Positions 13,642 through 25,841 of a DNA stretch of 64,000 nucleotides are shown one piece after another; within the stretch, counting starts at the first letter, position 1, and the number at the start of each line of letters is the position of its first letter. Position numbers and translations under genes: made by a program. Under the pieces are notes generated by a model that did no database searches, was not told the origin of the DNA, and worked only from the letters and a program-made list of their open reading frames with translations. This DNA is from Rallus limicola. Its lineage: Eukaryota; Chordata; Aves; Gruiformes; Rallidae. The stretch is taken from contig JAKCOZ010000015.1 in assembly GCA_022605955.1 (NCBI GenBank), forward strand, positions 6,577,287 to 6,641,286, read 5' to 3'.

Positions 13642-13736
13642 GCTCTCTTTGGGCAGTATATTTGCTGTCTGGGCAGGTAAATACTCCATGCTCTCTTTGG
13701 GCAGCATCTTTTCTGTCTGGGTAGGAAAATCTCCAC
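13642..13736. repeat. Diverged 48-bp tandem duplication
   Basis: Two adjacent copies with period 48 start at 13642 and 13690, each beginning GCTCTCTTTGGGCAG and continuing CTGTCTGGG. A handful of substitutions and small changes separate them, so the duplication is not very recent. It is non-coding sequence in SYN2 intron 1. Confidence 0.85.
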
Positions 13737-14469
13737 TGAAAAGTGTTTAGTCTTGGGTTTTTTGTGGGTTTATTGATTGCCGGGGAAGGGTATAACAGTT
13801 CAGTGCCTCTACAGAGGAGGGGCTCTGTTTTTTCAGCATGTGTTTAACAAAGTTCTTTGCTCTGAGCTACAGAAGTCAGGGAAGGACAGCACTGTACCAG
13901 AGAAGGAATGTTTTTGACTGTCCCATGAAGCTTCAGCTGCTTGGGTAACTCCTTCCATGGCTCTGAACAACACTGGGCAGATCAGCAATGAAGGAATCCT
14001 GTAGCTTGATAGAATGAAATGTGATAGGTTCCAGTGTAATGCCATCTGGGATGACCCAATCATGTGCTAATATACACTAGGACTGGAAGGACCTTGTTTT
14101 GTTCCAGTCACTCTCTTTCCATATATTATGATTGACAAGAGGGGTGCAGGACTAGAGTAGATGTTGATTTCAGGTAAAGATATACAGGGAAGAGAGAGCT
14201 ATTGTACTGGTGGAAACAATCTGATACTGAAAAACAGGAGAAAGGCCATGTTGTACCCTTGTGCACTGAAGATGATTCTTAGAAATAATTTCTATTGTGA
14301 ACTCAATAGATGAAATAGTAGGCTAAAATGTAATATTGCCAGAAACTATCACTTTTAAAATACAAACAGTGTATTTTCCCTTTCAGTAGGCAAGGCTGTG
14401 CTATAGAATGAAGAACTGTCTTGTGTCCTGCCTGTTACACTGGGGAAAACCTGTTTTTATGAAATCAGC

Positions 14470-14547
14470 TGGCAGATGGATTGGACTAGATGAAAACCAG
14501 AGGTCACTCCCTTCCAACCCCTATCATTCTGGGATTCTGTGATTCAG
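14470..14547 (+). mobile_element. CR1 LINE 3'-end fragment
   Basis: The sequence reads GGATTGGACTAGATGA, then CCCTTCCAACCCCTATCATT and ends CTGGGATTCTGTGATTCAG. That is the typical CR1 3' terminus (GGACT.GATGA, CTTCCAACC, then repeats of an ATTCTGTG-like octamer). The copy is truncated 5' as is usual for CR1. It lies in SYN2 intron 1 in the sense orientation. Confidence 0.85.
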
Positions 14548-15940
14548 TAAGAGGTTCTGTGAATTGTCCCATGACAAAGCAAATAACTGGAAAGAACAAT
14601 TGTATCTCCTTGCCTTTACAGTGCTTCCATTGAATGTGGCATTTCATCAGCCTGAGTGATTAACAGCAAAACCTAACGGGCCTGATACAACTATGAGCTA
14701 TAGAATCAGCTAATGTAAGTCAGGCTATTTCAGAGCCAATAAAATGTGCTGCTGTTCAAATTTACACATACCTGGTAATGGAGATTGCTGTTAATCTAAT
14801 GAAAGCCAATGCAACAGGGAGCACTACTGAAACTAAAGTCAGCATCTGAAGTATTCTGTCACTTGTTTTGTGGTGATGGTCTGCTGCTTTGAACACAATT
14901 TCTGAATGAAGTAGTATCTTGAGAAAATATAACTCTGAGAGTGAAATACCATTTGGGTTGACTGTTAGAAGTATAATTTAAGAGTGCAGAAGAAAAAACT
15001 GTGGTTTAGGTCCAGATAGGTCTGCAGAATCTGAATAACACATCAAAGAGTAACAGTCTTTAAGAGTCGGGTTTTAAAGAGGGTACTTTATTTTTCATAA
15101 CAGTCTCTTACCAGTCTCTTGTTGCAGAAATGTGGAACAAGTGAATAAAGGGAAATCTGTGAACTATCATGTTTACAGTATTCTTAATAACTTCTTCTAT
15201 TCAGTCGTGATAGCAGCATTGTAGCAGTTCCAAATGATGTGCTCTGTTAGCTAGTCTGGTTGGTTGGAAGTCACTGTAGCAGACCTTGGTACTGCCAGAA
15301 AGTTGCAGAGCCCATAGAGAGATTCCCACTTGTTTCAGGAGGTTGTGGATTAGGCTACATGAAATGAAAATATGATGCAAATCTTATCACATTACTTTTA
15401 AGTTTCTTATGGTTTTCATGTATTTACAAAAGTCTGCATAACAGTCTAAAAAAGCTCTCAGATGGAAGGAGTAATAATCTTGCTCCTTGAAACGATCCTT
15501 CATGGCAGCTTCATGGTCTGTATGCAATTGTAGTTTTCAGCCATTATTTCCTTGGCACATTCTTCTGATTTCATATTTTAAAAGTATATGTTTACAAAGC
15601 TGAAGTCTTAAAAATTGTGTACTTAAAATGTGTCTAGATTGCATCGCTGACGTGTTAATTCTCATGTATATAATCTGTTAGATTGCCCCATACTTTGTCA
15701 TGGGACAGCTGATGAGTTTACCAAATGTGTTATGCCAGCGTTCTGTGCTGCTTGGCACTCTGTGCTGCTAGGTCTCCTGGGATGGGATGCTGATGACATG
15801 TTAGTCATATTTCCATTAAACTGAAAGAAAACACTGACTGATGGAGATAGATGGACTGTTCCTAATTCAGCATGGAAGTAGAGCAGCACATGCAAATCTT
15901 AGCTTTTCTGGTACAAAGACTTGGAGACTAAAGGTACTTC

Positions 15941-15979
15941 TCCCCGCCCCCCCCCTCCCCCCCCCCCTTTTTTTTTTTT
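15941..15979. repeat. C-run/T-run homopyrimidine tract
   Basis: A run of C, broken by one G and one T, passes directly into about 12 T. The plus strand is almost pure pyrimidine over about 40 bases. The opposite strand is G-rich. Such tracts are length-unstable and may adopt triplex or quadruplex forms. Confidence 0.85.
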
Positions 15980-17375
15980 CTTAATTCAATTAAATCATTA
16001 GTTACTTCTAACCAGGCTTGAACTTGAAGGCTGGGTTTGCTTTCTCTTCACCGTTTTCAGCTGTGCTGCTGAGGCTGGCATGCCAGGCTCACGGTTTGTG
16101 GAAGCCTGGCTGGTGCTGTGTGACAGCTGGGTGCGGATGTGGGTGCATCACCTCACAGTGTGCTGGCTGTTGGATCCCTGTGGGTTTGTACTCCAGAGGG
16201 TGCTGCTATTCCAAGCGAGGAACAACTTCTGCCCAGTCATGGTAAACTGGCACTATAATGATTTTTGAGTGTACAATCTTCCTATGGCTAGGCTCAGTGA
16301 TCAGTTTCCAGTTCGGTGTTCCGACATGCCCAGAAATCAGTGTTCAGATGGAACTTACTCCTGTTCCTGGTACGTTATTTGTACGGAGACCAGGCTGCAA
16401 GTGCCGCAGTACGTAGTGAAGTGCACGTTGCAGTGGTTCAGGGGATGCAGGGCTCGGACAGCAGGACACTTGCACACATCTGCAGTGGTTTGCAGGACCG
16501 GAGCCTGCTTTTGACTTTAATAAAGGCTGGTGCTGATAAGCTCATCAGGACAGTGGTACAGAATGCAAATCGAAGTAGAATAAACCAGTTGCATGTTAGC
16601 AAATTATTTTGCTGTCAATTGAAAGTAGCGCCAGTTCCAACACTGTGGTTATTCAAATTAAATGAAACCATGTTGGTTTTATGGTGTGGTCAGACACTGC
16701 AGAAATGTATGTAGCTTGAGGGAAACATCTCAGGTCCCTTTCTTTATTCTGAAACACTTTTAGTGACTGCTACTTCATCCATTGTCCTTCCCAAAAATCA
16801 GTAAGTAGTGTGAGTTTGTATGAAGCTGCATTTCTAGCAGCTGTGTATTCTATCTTGTTTTCTTTTGAACAGGCAAGGTTTTAATCCAAAAACGAATTGT
16901 GAAGCAAGAAACGCATACATATTTTACATATTTTGAAAAGATTCTGGCTACAAGGGGTCATATTCATAACCCCAGTGACAGCATTCATATTAGCAGCTGT
17001 CCAGCTCCTCTATGTTTATGCTTTGGAAAGCAACTGTCTACTCAGCAAGTTTCAGCTTGCTTTCCTTCTCTTCCCTATATACTGTGCAAGAAATCGTCAA
17101 CACTGGGCAGCCAAATGTTGCTTAAATTGGGACATATTTGTTTTGTTAACTTTACCCACACTGACAGCTAACCTCACGCTCTTCTCAAATGCCTTCTGTA
17201 GAGACCCTGACCTTGAAAGCACTAATTCCTTTCTGCAGAGGTGTGCTGAGGGTCGCTACACAGATATTCTGTGCTCAGGACTAGGAGTAATGAGGCGTAA
17301 CGGGAATTTCAGTGGAATTCTGTAAATTAGTAGCACCAAAGAATTTTGTTCCCTAACTCCCCTCACTTAAAAGTT

Positions 17376-17390
17376 AAAAAAAAAAAAAAA
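17376..17390. repeat. A15 homopolymer
   Basis: A run of 15 A about 50 bases after the stop of an open frame at 16933-17325. It might be a retrocopy tail, but no target-site duplication was seen. Confidence 0.85.
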
Positions 17391-19084
17391 GTATGTAATA
17401 AATGTCTTTATGATAGCACATTTCTCATATTGCAGATAGGAATAATTCAAGCAGGGCATGCCTTTCTTAAGTATATAAATAACACGTAAACTAGGTTTTA
17501 CTTCACAGCAAACTCGTGCTAAGAATTTCTTGGAGTTTGTTTTGAAATCACGTGTCATGACTTGTAAGTTATTTTTTAGACATATCAAGATAAATTCTTG
17601 CAGTTTGTGGTTCAACATTTGGAGAGCATTATTGAATATTTGACATTTTTATACAAGTTGTTGGTTAAAGCTACTGTGAAATTAAGTCTCTTTAAATGTC
17701 ACATTTGTTTTCGAGCATTGGATTGCTTAACTTCAGTACGTACTGTTTATTTTCAAAGCTGAAGTCATTTGTTGAATGTGAATGGTGCCAAAGTTTATTT
17801 GTTTAAAGGTTGCCTCATCTAAATGATGTTTAAGTAGAAAGACTGAATTTAAAGGAGTAGCATCTCCCCTTCAGTAATGTTTTGAGGATGTTCCAATATA
17901 GGCAACGGACTTAACACTAAGGAACCTCTCTTTGTCTCTCTGTCACTTCCAATTTTCATTTTCTCTCAAAAAACAGTAATCATTTGCTGATATTTGTTAG
18001 TGTGAGCATTGTGGAGGTTTACTCTCTAAGTTCAAGTTACCATTCAGCTTTGAAGAACCTGTTATTCCAAGTTTATTATTCAGTGTTTGAGAGGCAGCCT
18101 CACTGAACATTTTTTGTGTTATATAGCCAACATAATTCTACTTAAATTTCAGTTGTGTTATCTGCTCAGTGCCCTATAATGCATTTACCTGTCCTGTTGC
18201 TGCACTGGAAATAAAATCTAGGAGCTCAGCTTGTTCCCAGAAAAATGTAACAATAACATTACCGTTCAATTCATGATGATCAGAATTGGAGCTATAAATA
18301 TTTTTCAAAACGATAAACCATAGTTTTTCAGAGAGACATTTAAGCTGCCTGGTGTTACAAATTGGTTGCTTTTCTCCTGTGGCAGTTGTGGTGTTATCTT
18401 TGAACATGAAACCTTCCCCTGTGCTCTGTGGCTTTTGTAGACTTCTCCCAGGTCATTCATATGTCCTTGGTTTTCATGCACCTATTAGATCAGCATGGTC
18501 CAGCTGATCCCTCGACACGTACAGCATTGCAAGCTACGTCCAGACATCCTCAAAGTTTTCAAGAGGTAGTTTTCATATTCACATGGAATTTCAGAACAAA
18601 TTTGGAAAGAAAACTAAGTGATTAATACTATTTCTTTGTTAAACTTGCGATGCAGTATATTGAACTTCTGCTTTTGCTATTTGCAAAATATTTTATAACA
18701 TTACCCTGAGCATGTACCTCCTAAAATAAAACAATAGATTTCAAACTTCTTATTTTATGGGTATTTATTACAAGAAAACAGTATAAACCAGTAATATTAA
18801 TAAACACTTATTTCATTGTTATCTTCTTACCAATTGCATGTTCATATGGATTTCATTGTTGGGCAATATTTGAGTGTCCTGTTTCAGTATAAATGCTTTC
18901 TTTGCTTTCTACCATCCTTTATCCATAATAACTGAAATATCCTTAAATACATCACCAATGGGAGTGTTTTCAGCAGATTATTATGAAGTATGGTTCTCCA
19001 CTACTGAAACCAGCAGCGAAACTCTTTGACCTCAGTGGCAAAAGGATTTTCCAAAATCAATAATGAATTCTTTTACAATGCAGT

Positions 19085-19235
19085 ATACCTTGTGACCAGC
19101 AGCACCAGGGAGGTGATCTTACCCCTGTTGTCAGCCCCAGTGAGGCTGTACCTTGAGCACTGTGTGCAGTATAGGAAGGACGTCAAGATCCTTGGGTGCA
19201 GAGAAGGGCAACTAGGCTGATTAGAGGTCTAGAGT
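19085..19235 (+). mobile_element. CR1 LINE internal fragment (end of reverse transcriptase region)
   Basis: The forward translation contains REVILPLLSAPVRLYLEHCV followed by QYRKD, a decayed version of the CR1 C-terminal reverse-transcriptase block that usually reads LLSALVRPHLEYCVQF. The nucleotide sequence continues into GAGAAGGGCAACTAGGCTGA, like the CR1 segment encoding RVQRRAT.MIR. It is a short decayed fragment about 340 bp upstream of SYN2 exon 2. Boundaries are approximate. Confidence 0.75.
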
Positions 19236-19577
19236 TTCCACTGGCATTGTTGACAGTAATGAGAGCAGGATTGCATCTTTTACTCACATGATTTTATGTG
19301 AGTAAGTAAGTGTGAAATACGTATTTATCACTTTGCTATCCCCTTTAATGTCGAAAATCACATCATGCATCCATTTTATCCCAAAATACCGTGCAATGGG
19401 ATGTTAAGGATACAAGGACATCAAAGGAAAGAGAACCTGATTATGTGTTGTAGGTAGATTCAATCTGTATATATGTGTATTTTCGGGATGCTGAAGGCCA
19501 TACAGGAAGCTCTGTGTAGGTACTGATTTACAGATACATATATCCTTGATTTTCTCTTTCCTCTTTTTTTCCTACAG

Positions 19578-19635
19578 GGCCAAGGCTTTTCGTGGAAAAA
19601 AGGTCCTTGGAGAATATGACATAAAGGTTGAACAG
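19578..19635 (+). CDS. SYN2: SYN2 coding exon 2 (start of synapsin C domain)
   Basis: Synapsin II is a neuronal phosphoprotein on the cytosolic face of synaptic vesicles that tethers the reserve pool to actin. This 58-nt exon reads AKAFRGKKVLGEYDIKVEQ after one leading G that completes a split codon (W in known synapsins). The human SYN2 counterpart, from memory, is AKCFRGKKVLGDYDIKVEQ, and LGEYDIKVEQ distinguishes it from SYN1 (NGEIEIRVEQ) and SYN3 (KGDIDIRVEQ). The acceptor is CTACAG and the donor is CAG|GTAACT. The exon ends on a complete codon, in phase with the exon at 21891. It carries the beginning of the conserved C domain. The numbering as exon 2 assumes the usual synapsin structure with one large GC-rich first exon. 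Confidence 0.95.
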
Positions 19636-21890
19636 GTAACTAAACAACTTATTCTGAATGCTCATTTTTATATTTATGTATTTATACATAATTATGCATG
19701 TATATATAGATACATAGGTCATAGTTCTTTCTACTTAAAAAAAGCCCCTCAGCCATTAAGTAGACCACTCAAAGATTTAGTTGTGTTTCTTTCTAAAGTG
19801 GCTTTTAAAAGATTCTGACCATAATTTGCACATTGAAAACAAGTAATTTTAAAAAGTTGTTGCTTAGAGACTGTGAATTTCCCAGACACTCCATGAATTA
19901 CCTATTTAATTTCTGTATCACTAATTCCTTCTTTTAAGAATATATGGTTGCCAGGCTAGAAATCATTTAATCATTTCGGTTTTGAGGGGCTTTTTTTTTT
20001 TCTTTTTTTGAATTTTGGGGGTTTCTTTAAGAAACGCCCTGAAGAAATATGAAGGTAGAATTTAGGTTGCATTAGAATTATGGCTCTTATTTGAGCTACT
20101 TTTCTGAAACTAGGGAAGTAAATAAGCCTTTTCACTGCTTTTCACCCTTGGATTCCACAAAGATATGCTACTTTAAGAAGCTTCAGTACTTAAACTGAAT
20201 TTTGTCATTGGAATTTCAAAGCATGAGGGAAGATTATCACTAGCCGAGTGGATTCAGCTTATCTAAATTCACTGTAATGGTACAGCATTGGGCTTTGCTC
20301 CATTCTTTACAGCATTGAATATCTGATGATGTTCTTGGCTTGGAAATGTGGGAAGTCTTGCCAGGGATCTTCAAGAGTATTGAAGGAGAGATGGGAAAAG
20401 GGAGACAAGCTGTTTTGTCCCAAAATCCCATTCACACCTCGACAGGACCATGAAGTTGACGTCATGCACACTCTCTCTTTAGTATCAACAAAAGCTCTGT
20501 GTAAGCCTAGAATTTCCTTTGAATGGTCTCTGGTAGCACCTGAGTCAGTAAGGGGTTAAAAGTTGCTGAACCCTACTACTCACTGTCAGTACTGTGACAA
20601 TCATACACAAATAGAGTTGCTAACTGCTACTTTAGTGGTGCTCTGCCAATACATTAACTTGTTTTTATACTAGTTACATCACCCTATCTGTAGTGGGACG
20701 ATATTTTCTACCACGTCCTAAGATTTTAAACTATATAAACTGCACTATGAATCCTTGTAATTGTTCAATATGATTTATTAATCGGTGAGATCAGTTGTCA
20801 GTCTTGGTTTATAGATTTTTAAGTGATTCTTTAACATTGTCAGCACTTACACAAATATTTCAATCTCTCACTATGTGCACTGTTTTTACAGTAATCTTAA
20901 AACTGCCCCTTGTGTTTAGAACATTGTAACACGGATCCAAGAAAGTATATAAGTTTATAGACTTTAATGAAGAGATGTCTGTGCTTGAAATCAAGCACAT
21001 ACTTAAGCTACTGAGTTGGAACAGTGGCTGGAGTAGCCAACACTTGCCTTAACTGAACACTCACTTCTGAAAGCCTTACACAGACTTTACTGAGGAAGAC
21101 TTTCAGCGATACCATTTTTCAAGAGGAGACTAATGAGAATTCTGACACTCTCTATTCTGTATTAGTGTCCGGGATAGCAAAGACACTTTTATTTATCCAC
21201 TAGAAGACAGTTGGCTGCATTTCAATTATTCTGCTGTGTAATGTTATTGTAAAGTGCCTTGAGAGTTTAAGCTGATGAAAGACTGTGGATAAATGAAAAA
21301 CATCCTGTCCTTTCCTCTCAAATAGCTGTAGATTCAGAGTATGGAAGTGATTCCTTTTAAATTCCACATTGCCAGTGTAGAGGATAATTTGAAAAAGTTC
21401 TTTATTTGTGAATTTTGTAAGATCACTGTTTATTAACACTAGGTCTTTTTAAAAAGAAGAGTAAATGTGCATAAAGGAAATGGGAAGAGACACTAAATGC
21501 GATAAGAAAATATTCTATTTATCATAGTTATTTTAACTCTTTTTAGTTTTCAAAAATTTATGTACATGTTTGAGTCTTTATTGGTTTGTGTGATGACACC
21601 ATACAAACAAAAGAATAATCTTCACAGCTCTCTGTAGACTATTCTGTGAATGAGGGAATACACCTGCTACTGCCCCACAGCCCTTTTTCATAAAGTTTGT
21701 TACTTTTTTTCCCTTTGTATTATAATTTATTCAGATGTAATGTAACATGTGGCAAATACTAATGGCTGGATATCCTCTTAATGTTCATTATATTCCAGAA
21801 ATACATTGCCAGCAGTTCAGATGGTAATACTTAAAATAAGGCACTTGGGAAAATAAGCCAGAGTGACTAATGTGAGTCTTCTTTTCATAG
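19636..21890 (+). other. SYN2: SYN2 intron 2
   Basis: This 2.26-kb intron runs from donor GTAACT to acceptor TTTTCATAG. It is AT-rich and contains T-rich runs near 19990-20010. I see no exon-like or repeat element in it beyond simple low-complexity sequence; the open frames at 19546-19818 and 20326-20559 run through splice sites or lack any recognisable homology. Confidence 0.9.
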
Positions 21891-21982
21891 GCAGAATTTT
21901 CAGAAATCAACTTGATAGCCCATGCTGATGGCAATTATGCAGTAGATATCCAAGTATTTCGAAATGGCACTAAAGTTGTCAG
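21891..21982 (+). CDS. SYN2: SYN2 coding exon 3 (synapsin C domain, N-terminal subdomain)
   Basis: This 92-nt exon reads [18 protein letters not shown] and then [12 protein letters not shown], ending with the first two bases (AG) of an arginine codon completed by the next exon. AEFSE..L.AHA and RNGTKVVRS are invariant synapsin C-domain blocks; the AHADG-YAVD version is the SYN2 type. It lies in the pre-ATP-grasp subdomain used for dimerisation and for actin and vesicle binding. The acceptor is TTCATAG and the donor is AG|GTAAGA. The DIQVFRNG string differs from the DMQVLRNG I recall for mammalian SYN2 by two conservative changes. No frameshift or stop is present. Confidence 0.96.
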
Positions 21983-24900
21983 GTAAGAAAAACTGAATAG
22001 AATAACAGCAAAAAGCAATAAGTGGCATCATGTATGCATGTAAAAGGTACTGAATGTTGGGGTGTTTTGTATATGTGCAGTGGGGGTTTTGATTGCTATA
22101 GTCATTGGCACGAAGAGTAGGAAATAAAGTGTCTGCTCTGTGCAATAAGTCCTGTTTGTGACAGGGAAGAAAGCTCTCAATGTTCTGATCACATGAAAGA
22201 TGGGTTTGATAAAGAGAGAAGTGAAGGTTGGTTCAAAGAATACATGACTGGGACTCAAAATTACTGATTTGGGCCTTATCTTTGCTTCAGACATAAAAAC
22301 AGTCTTGATGCCTTTGTAGGTGCCAGGCATTTCCAGATGAGCAGTATTTATTTCCAATGTTGAGTGTTTTCTATTGAAATAAGCTGAGCCATACCACTTC
22401 TCTCTGGATTCTTACTGGAATATTACTGTCTGTTTAAAAGATTCCAGTTGAAAAGCCTGAGATTTCCCAATAGGCTGTTTTGTCCAAAAAGGATTATCCC
22501 AGTTGGAGAGGGTAGTTTTACCGTTTTTTTCCAGTAAGGATGCCAATAGCCCTGTAAATGTAAGGGGAGAAAACAGAGGTATGTCTGGACAAAGTAAAAG
22601 CTTGAGTAAGTATTAAAAAAATAATTTCAGGCAGTCCAGTGCTTTATCTGATTTGTGGGATATCTGTGCTGGCCAAAATTGGAGTATCAGTTACATGTAG
22701 CAGTTGTCTGGCCGAAGAGTTTCTATCAGAAAGGCAGATTGAGCCACTAACAGTGACCTAGAAGTTTTATCTTTAGGAAAGAGTTGAGAGAACTGGACAG
22801 AGTATGGCATATTCTTTTACCTTCACATTTCTACATCTGTCCAAATAAAAAATTAGACTATTTCTACTCATTTATATAAAAAAAAATCAGGCAGAAAAAA
22901 TATAGAAAGTAAATGTACTTTTGTACTTTAAAACTCAAAACTGTTTAATCTCTTGTGTGTTCTAAAAATACTGCAGCTTAATAGAGCAATCTGTTATGCC
23001 AATTCAACAAGATTATTTCTTAAGAGATTTAATTTTTTTTAGGTTTGTTTTATTATTCCCTCCCTTCCCCGATGATAGATTTTTGAAGCTAGAAAGTCTT
23101 GATCACTGATCCTCAGTGGCTTTTCTGTAGAGAGTTTTCCAAACAGAACAAATATATGGAAGCAAAGGTAGCACCAGAGCATGTCAATACTTAATGTGGG
23201 TTAGGAAGCTCCAGGAAAGCCCATCTACAAAGGTGTATATTTGAAGTTTATGAAAAGACTCCTGCTTAACTTAAGAAATAGAGAAATTGGTTATCATCAG
23301 GTAACTCTGATAATGAGATGACAAAGGATTTTTATAATATCAGTTTTACCAATTTAGCCAAATAGAACTTTGTGTAGTTGATAATTTTACCTCAAATCTG
23401 TGATACCTGCATATGTGTGCATGCTTTCTGGTATGAGAAGGTTATACAGGCGTGATGGGACAGCCAGTTCTGTTTCTCTGATAGCACATCTCTAGATACA
23501 CAATCTTTTTGAAAAACAAAAGTAAGTTTCATCAATGTCATGATAAAGCCAAGTCTTTCTGTTGCTTTAAGCCTATTTGGTTTGTGAAGTTTATTGCCTC
23601 AAGGTTGGAATATGCTGCTTGTGTCACTAAGGAATGCAGATATTCATGGATATTTCAATGTTCAGTTGACAAGAAGCATCATTTGAAATCCAGAAGTAAA
23701 TATGTGATGTGTGGCATGTGCCTTTGTTTCTGTCTGTCTCAACTCAAGAGAGATGGCAGCACCTTCTGGTCCCACTGGTATCAAAGTTCATATTGTTTGT
23801 GAACAATGCACATATGACTAGAAAGGCCTGCATAGTGACGTGAAAAGTCTTATGTGATACTAATGTGGTGTCCAAAGTGGCCTTGTCTCATGAATTAATG
23901 AGCAAAATAGTTAGAAAAATCATGGGAATGCCAATGACAGAATTTTGCTGCCTTAGCTTAGGATGAAAAAAAAAGTTTAACAGGCACCTGCTTTTTCCAA
24001 TTTTTGTGAATGAAAATCAAACTATGAAAAGTGGTATCTTGTGTTACATAATACTGAGGTTTGGGCTCTTATAAATGCTTGAGCCAGGATTAGAATTTTT
24101 CTCATGACCTTCACAGTCATTCTGTGCAGTGGAAATTACAGAACTAGAACAATTACGTAAATTTATTGCTCCATCTGAGGAGCTGTTGCAAAGCAAAAGA
24201 TATAATTTATGTTTTTAAAACTGCATTCCCCCAAATCCCTTAATTGTTTCATTAAATTGGTATTTTGAAGGACACATTCTGTTCTGTTATTTAGAAAACA
24301 TGATGCTGTCTTTGAGATGACGGGTAATCCCCTTAGCTCTATTTTAAATGAGAGGTGGTCTCTCTTTCACTGAGTGGTCTGCAGTTTTGATGAATGCATC
24401 ATTAGTCCTCTAAGTATTATACTCCTGCTGTGCCAGTAAATTGAATTTCCTTGTTTCAAACACTTGGCACACCAACCGTGAAACCTAGATCACAAGTTCT
24501 CAGAACTATACTGTGGGTTTTTTGGTTGGTTGGGGTTTGGTTTGGGGTATTTTTTGAAACTTGTTAAAGGCAAACATTCCTTTGCAAGCTTTGGTCATCG
24601 ATCTACAGTGCCAGTTTAGTGACTCTCTGCAGCAAATCTCTGTAGCGTTGCTTTTGCCAAATTATGTGTAACGTTTGAAAGCCAACTGAAGAATCCAGCT
24701 AATATACTTGGACTACTGCATTCAAGGGGGAATCTCAAAACTGCTGAAGCAGTTTTTACATGCATTTTAGTTGGTTTGGCTTGCTTTTCTAGAGTGAATA
24801 TATATCCTTTTTTTTTTTCCTTAGAGTGAATATATCTATATTCCCTCTAGAAAATAAGTGAATAAGAATATAGAATATATATAATTAAATTATTTCTGAA

Positions 24901-25841
24901 TGATTTTATCTATTCAGAATCTTCTACTACTGTATATAGCTTGTATTTATTCAAGGGATCTAAATAACTAATGTTACTACAGTAACTTAGCCCTGCATTT
25001 ATACCTCTTCCCAGACCTTAGTAGCTTCAAGCTAATCAGGGTGTTTTCCACCTCTGAACTGTGACTGAACTGAAAGGAGAACCTTTCAGCGGTGTAGCTT
25101 AGGAGCTAATTGTCCCAGTACTGGTGCCCATGCTCTGATCCATTATGTCTTCTGTTTTCCATAACCACCTTCAGAAAAACAGATGTCAGGGTTTAAGGTG
25201 AGCAAGGTGTGGTGTCAGGCTGTTCTCAAAGGTGCATGCCAGTAGGACGTGAAGCCACAAAGGTTGCAAAAGAGGAAATTTGATTAGATACAAGACAGAA
25301 AGAGGGGGGAAAGTGCACTTGTAAGTTTAGAAACTAATTTTGACAAGTGCCTTGGTGAAAAGTTGAACTATGGTTATCTCCACTGTGGTATGATTTCCTG
25401 CAAGGCAATGGTGTTGCTTTGTCTCTCGCTTTCTTTAAAACAGTCTGGCAGTAGTGACAGAAAGTTGCTTTCAAGAAGCTTAAGTTTCTGGCTTTGTTTA
25501 TGATTCTCATTGCTCGTAAACTGAGAACATACTCAGTTTATATATATATGATTTATCTTTCAGTAGGAAAACAACCTGGAAAGCAATAATAATTTGTCCT
25601 CTTAGTGAAGGCATATTATTGACTGGATGTTGATCTTTTCTGAACAACTGTTAAGAAATGACACAGAACAGATTTTCACAAAGCTACAGAAATTCTTTCT
25701 GTCTTGTAGCATGTACCTTTGTTTTGTCCTTTCAGTACTTCTGCATCCATCAGATGGACATTTTTCCCTTTGAAGATTTTGCTGTTGAAGAGAAAACAAT
25801 TTACTCATTGCCTTATTAGCAATATATCTTTCCCCTGCTAG
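21983..25841 (+). other. SYN2: SYN2 intron 3
   Basis: A 3.86-kb intron from GTAAGA to the acceptor CCCCTGCTAG. It carries a G/T-rich run with six G-blocks (24515-24547) and a local imperfect duplication of a GTGAATATAT segment around 24793-24830. I see no other exon, and the open frame at 23509-23802 has no recognisable homology. Confidence 0.9.
24515..24547 (+). repeat. G/T-rich run with multiple G-blocks
   Basis: Within 33 bases there are six runs of two to four G separated by T-runs (GGG, GG, GG, GGGG, GG, GGGG). The G-rich strand is the SYN2 sense strand, so both DNA and intronic RNA could in principle form a two-layer G-quadruplex. This is low-complexity sequence with no proven function. 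Confidence 0.6.

Larger units (their letters stand above)
1..19577 (+). other. SYN2: SYN2 intron 1 (partial, 3' part)
   Basis: This stretch precedes the first recognisable SYN2 exon and contains no sequence resembling synapsin domain A or B, so it is inferred to be the 3' part of the first intron, with exon 1 lying upstream of the window. It ends in a good acceptor: a T-rich tract followed by CTACAG at 19572-19577. It holds the simple repeats, CR1 remnants, CpG-rich patch and inverted repeat listed separately. I see no convincing coding exon in it; the open frames are short, lack homology I can recognise and are not joined by consistent splice sites. An unrecognised non-coding RNA or alternative first exon cannot be excluded. 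Confidence 0.8.

Noticed and set aside
16316..16714. 132-codon open frame as a gene
   Set aside because: No recognised family, no paired splice signals; kept only as part of a speculative ORF-rich stretch.
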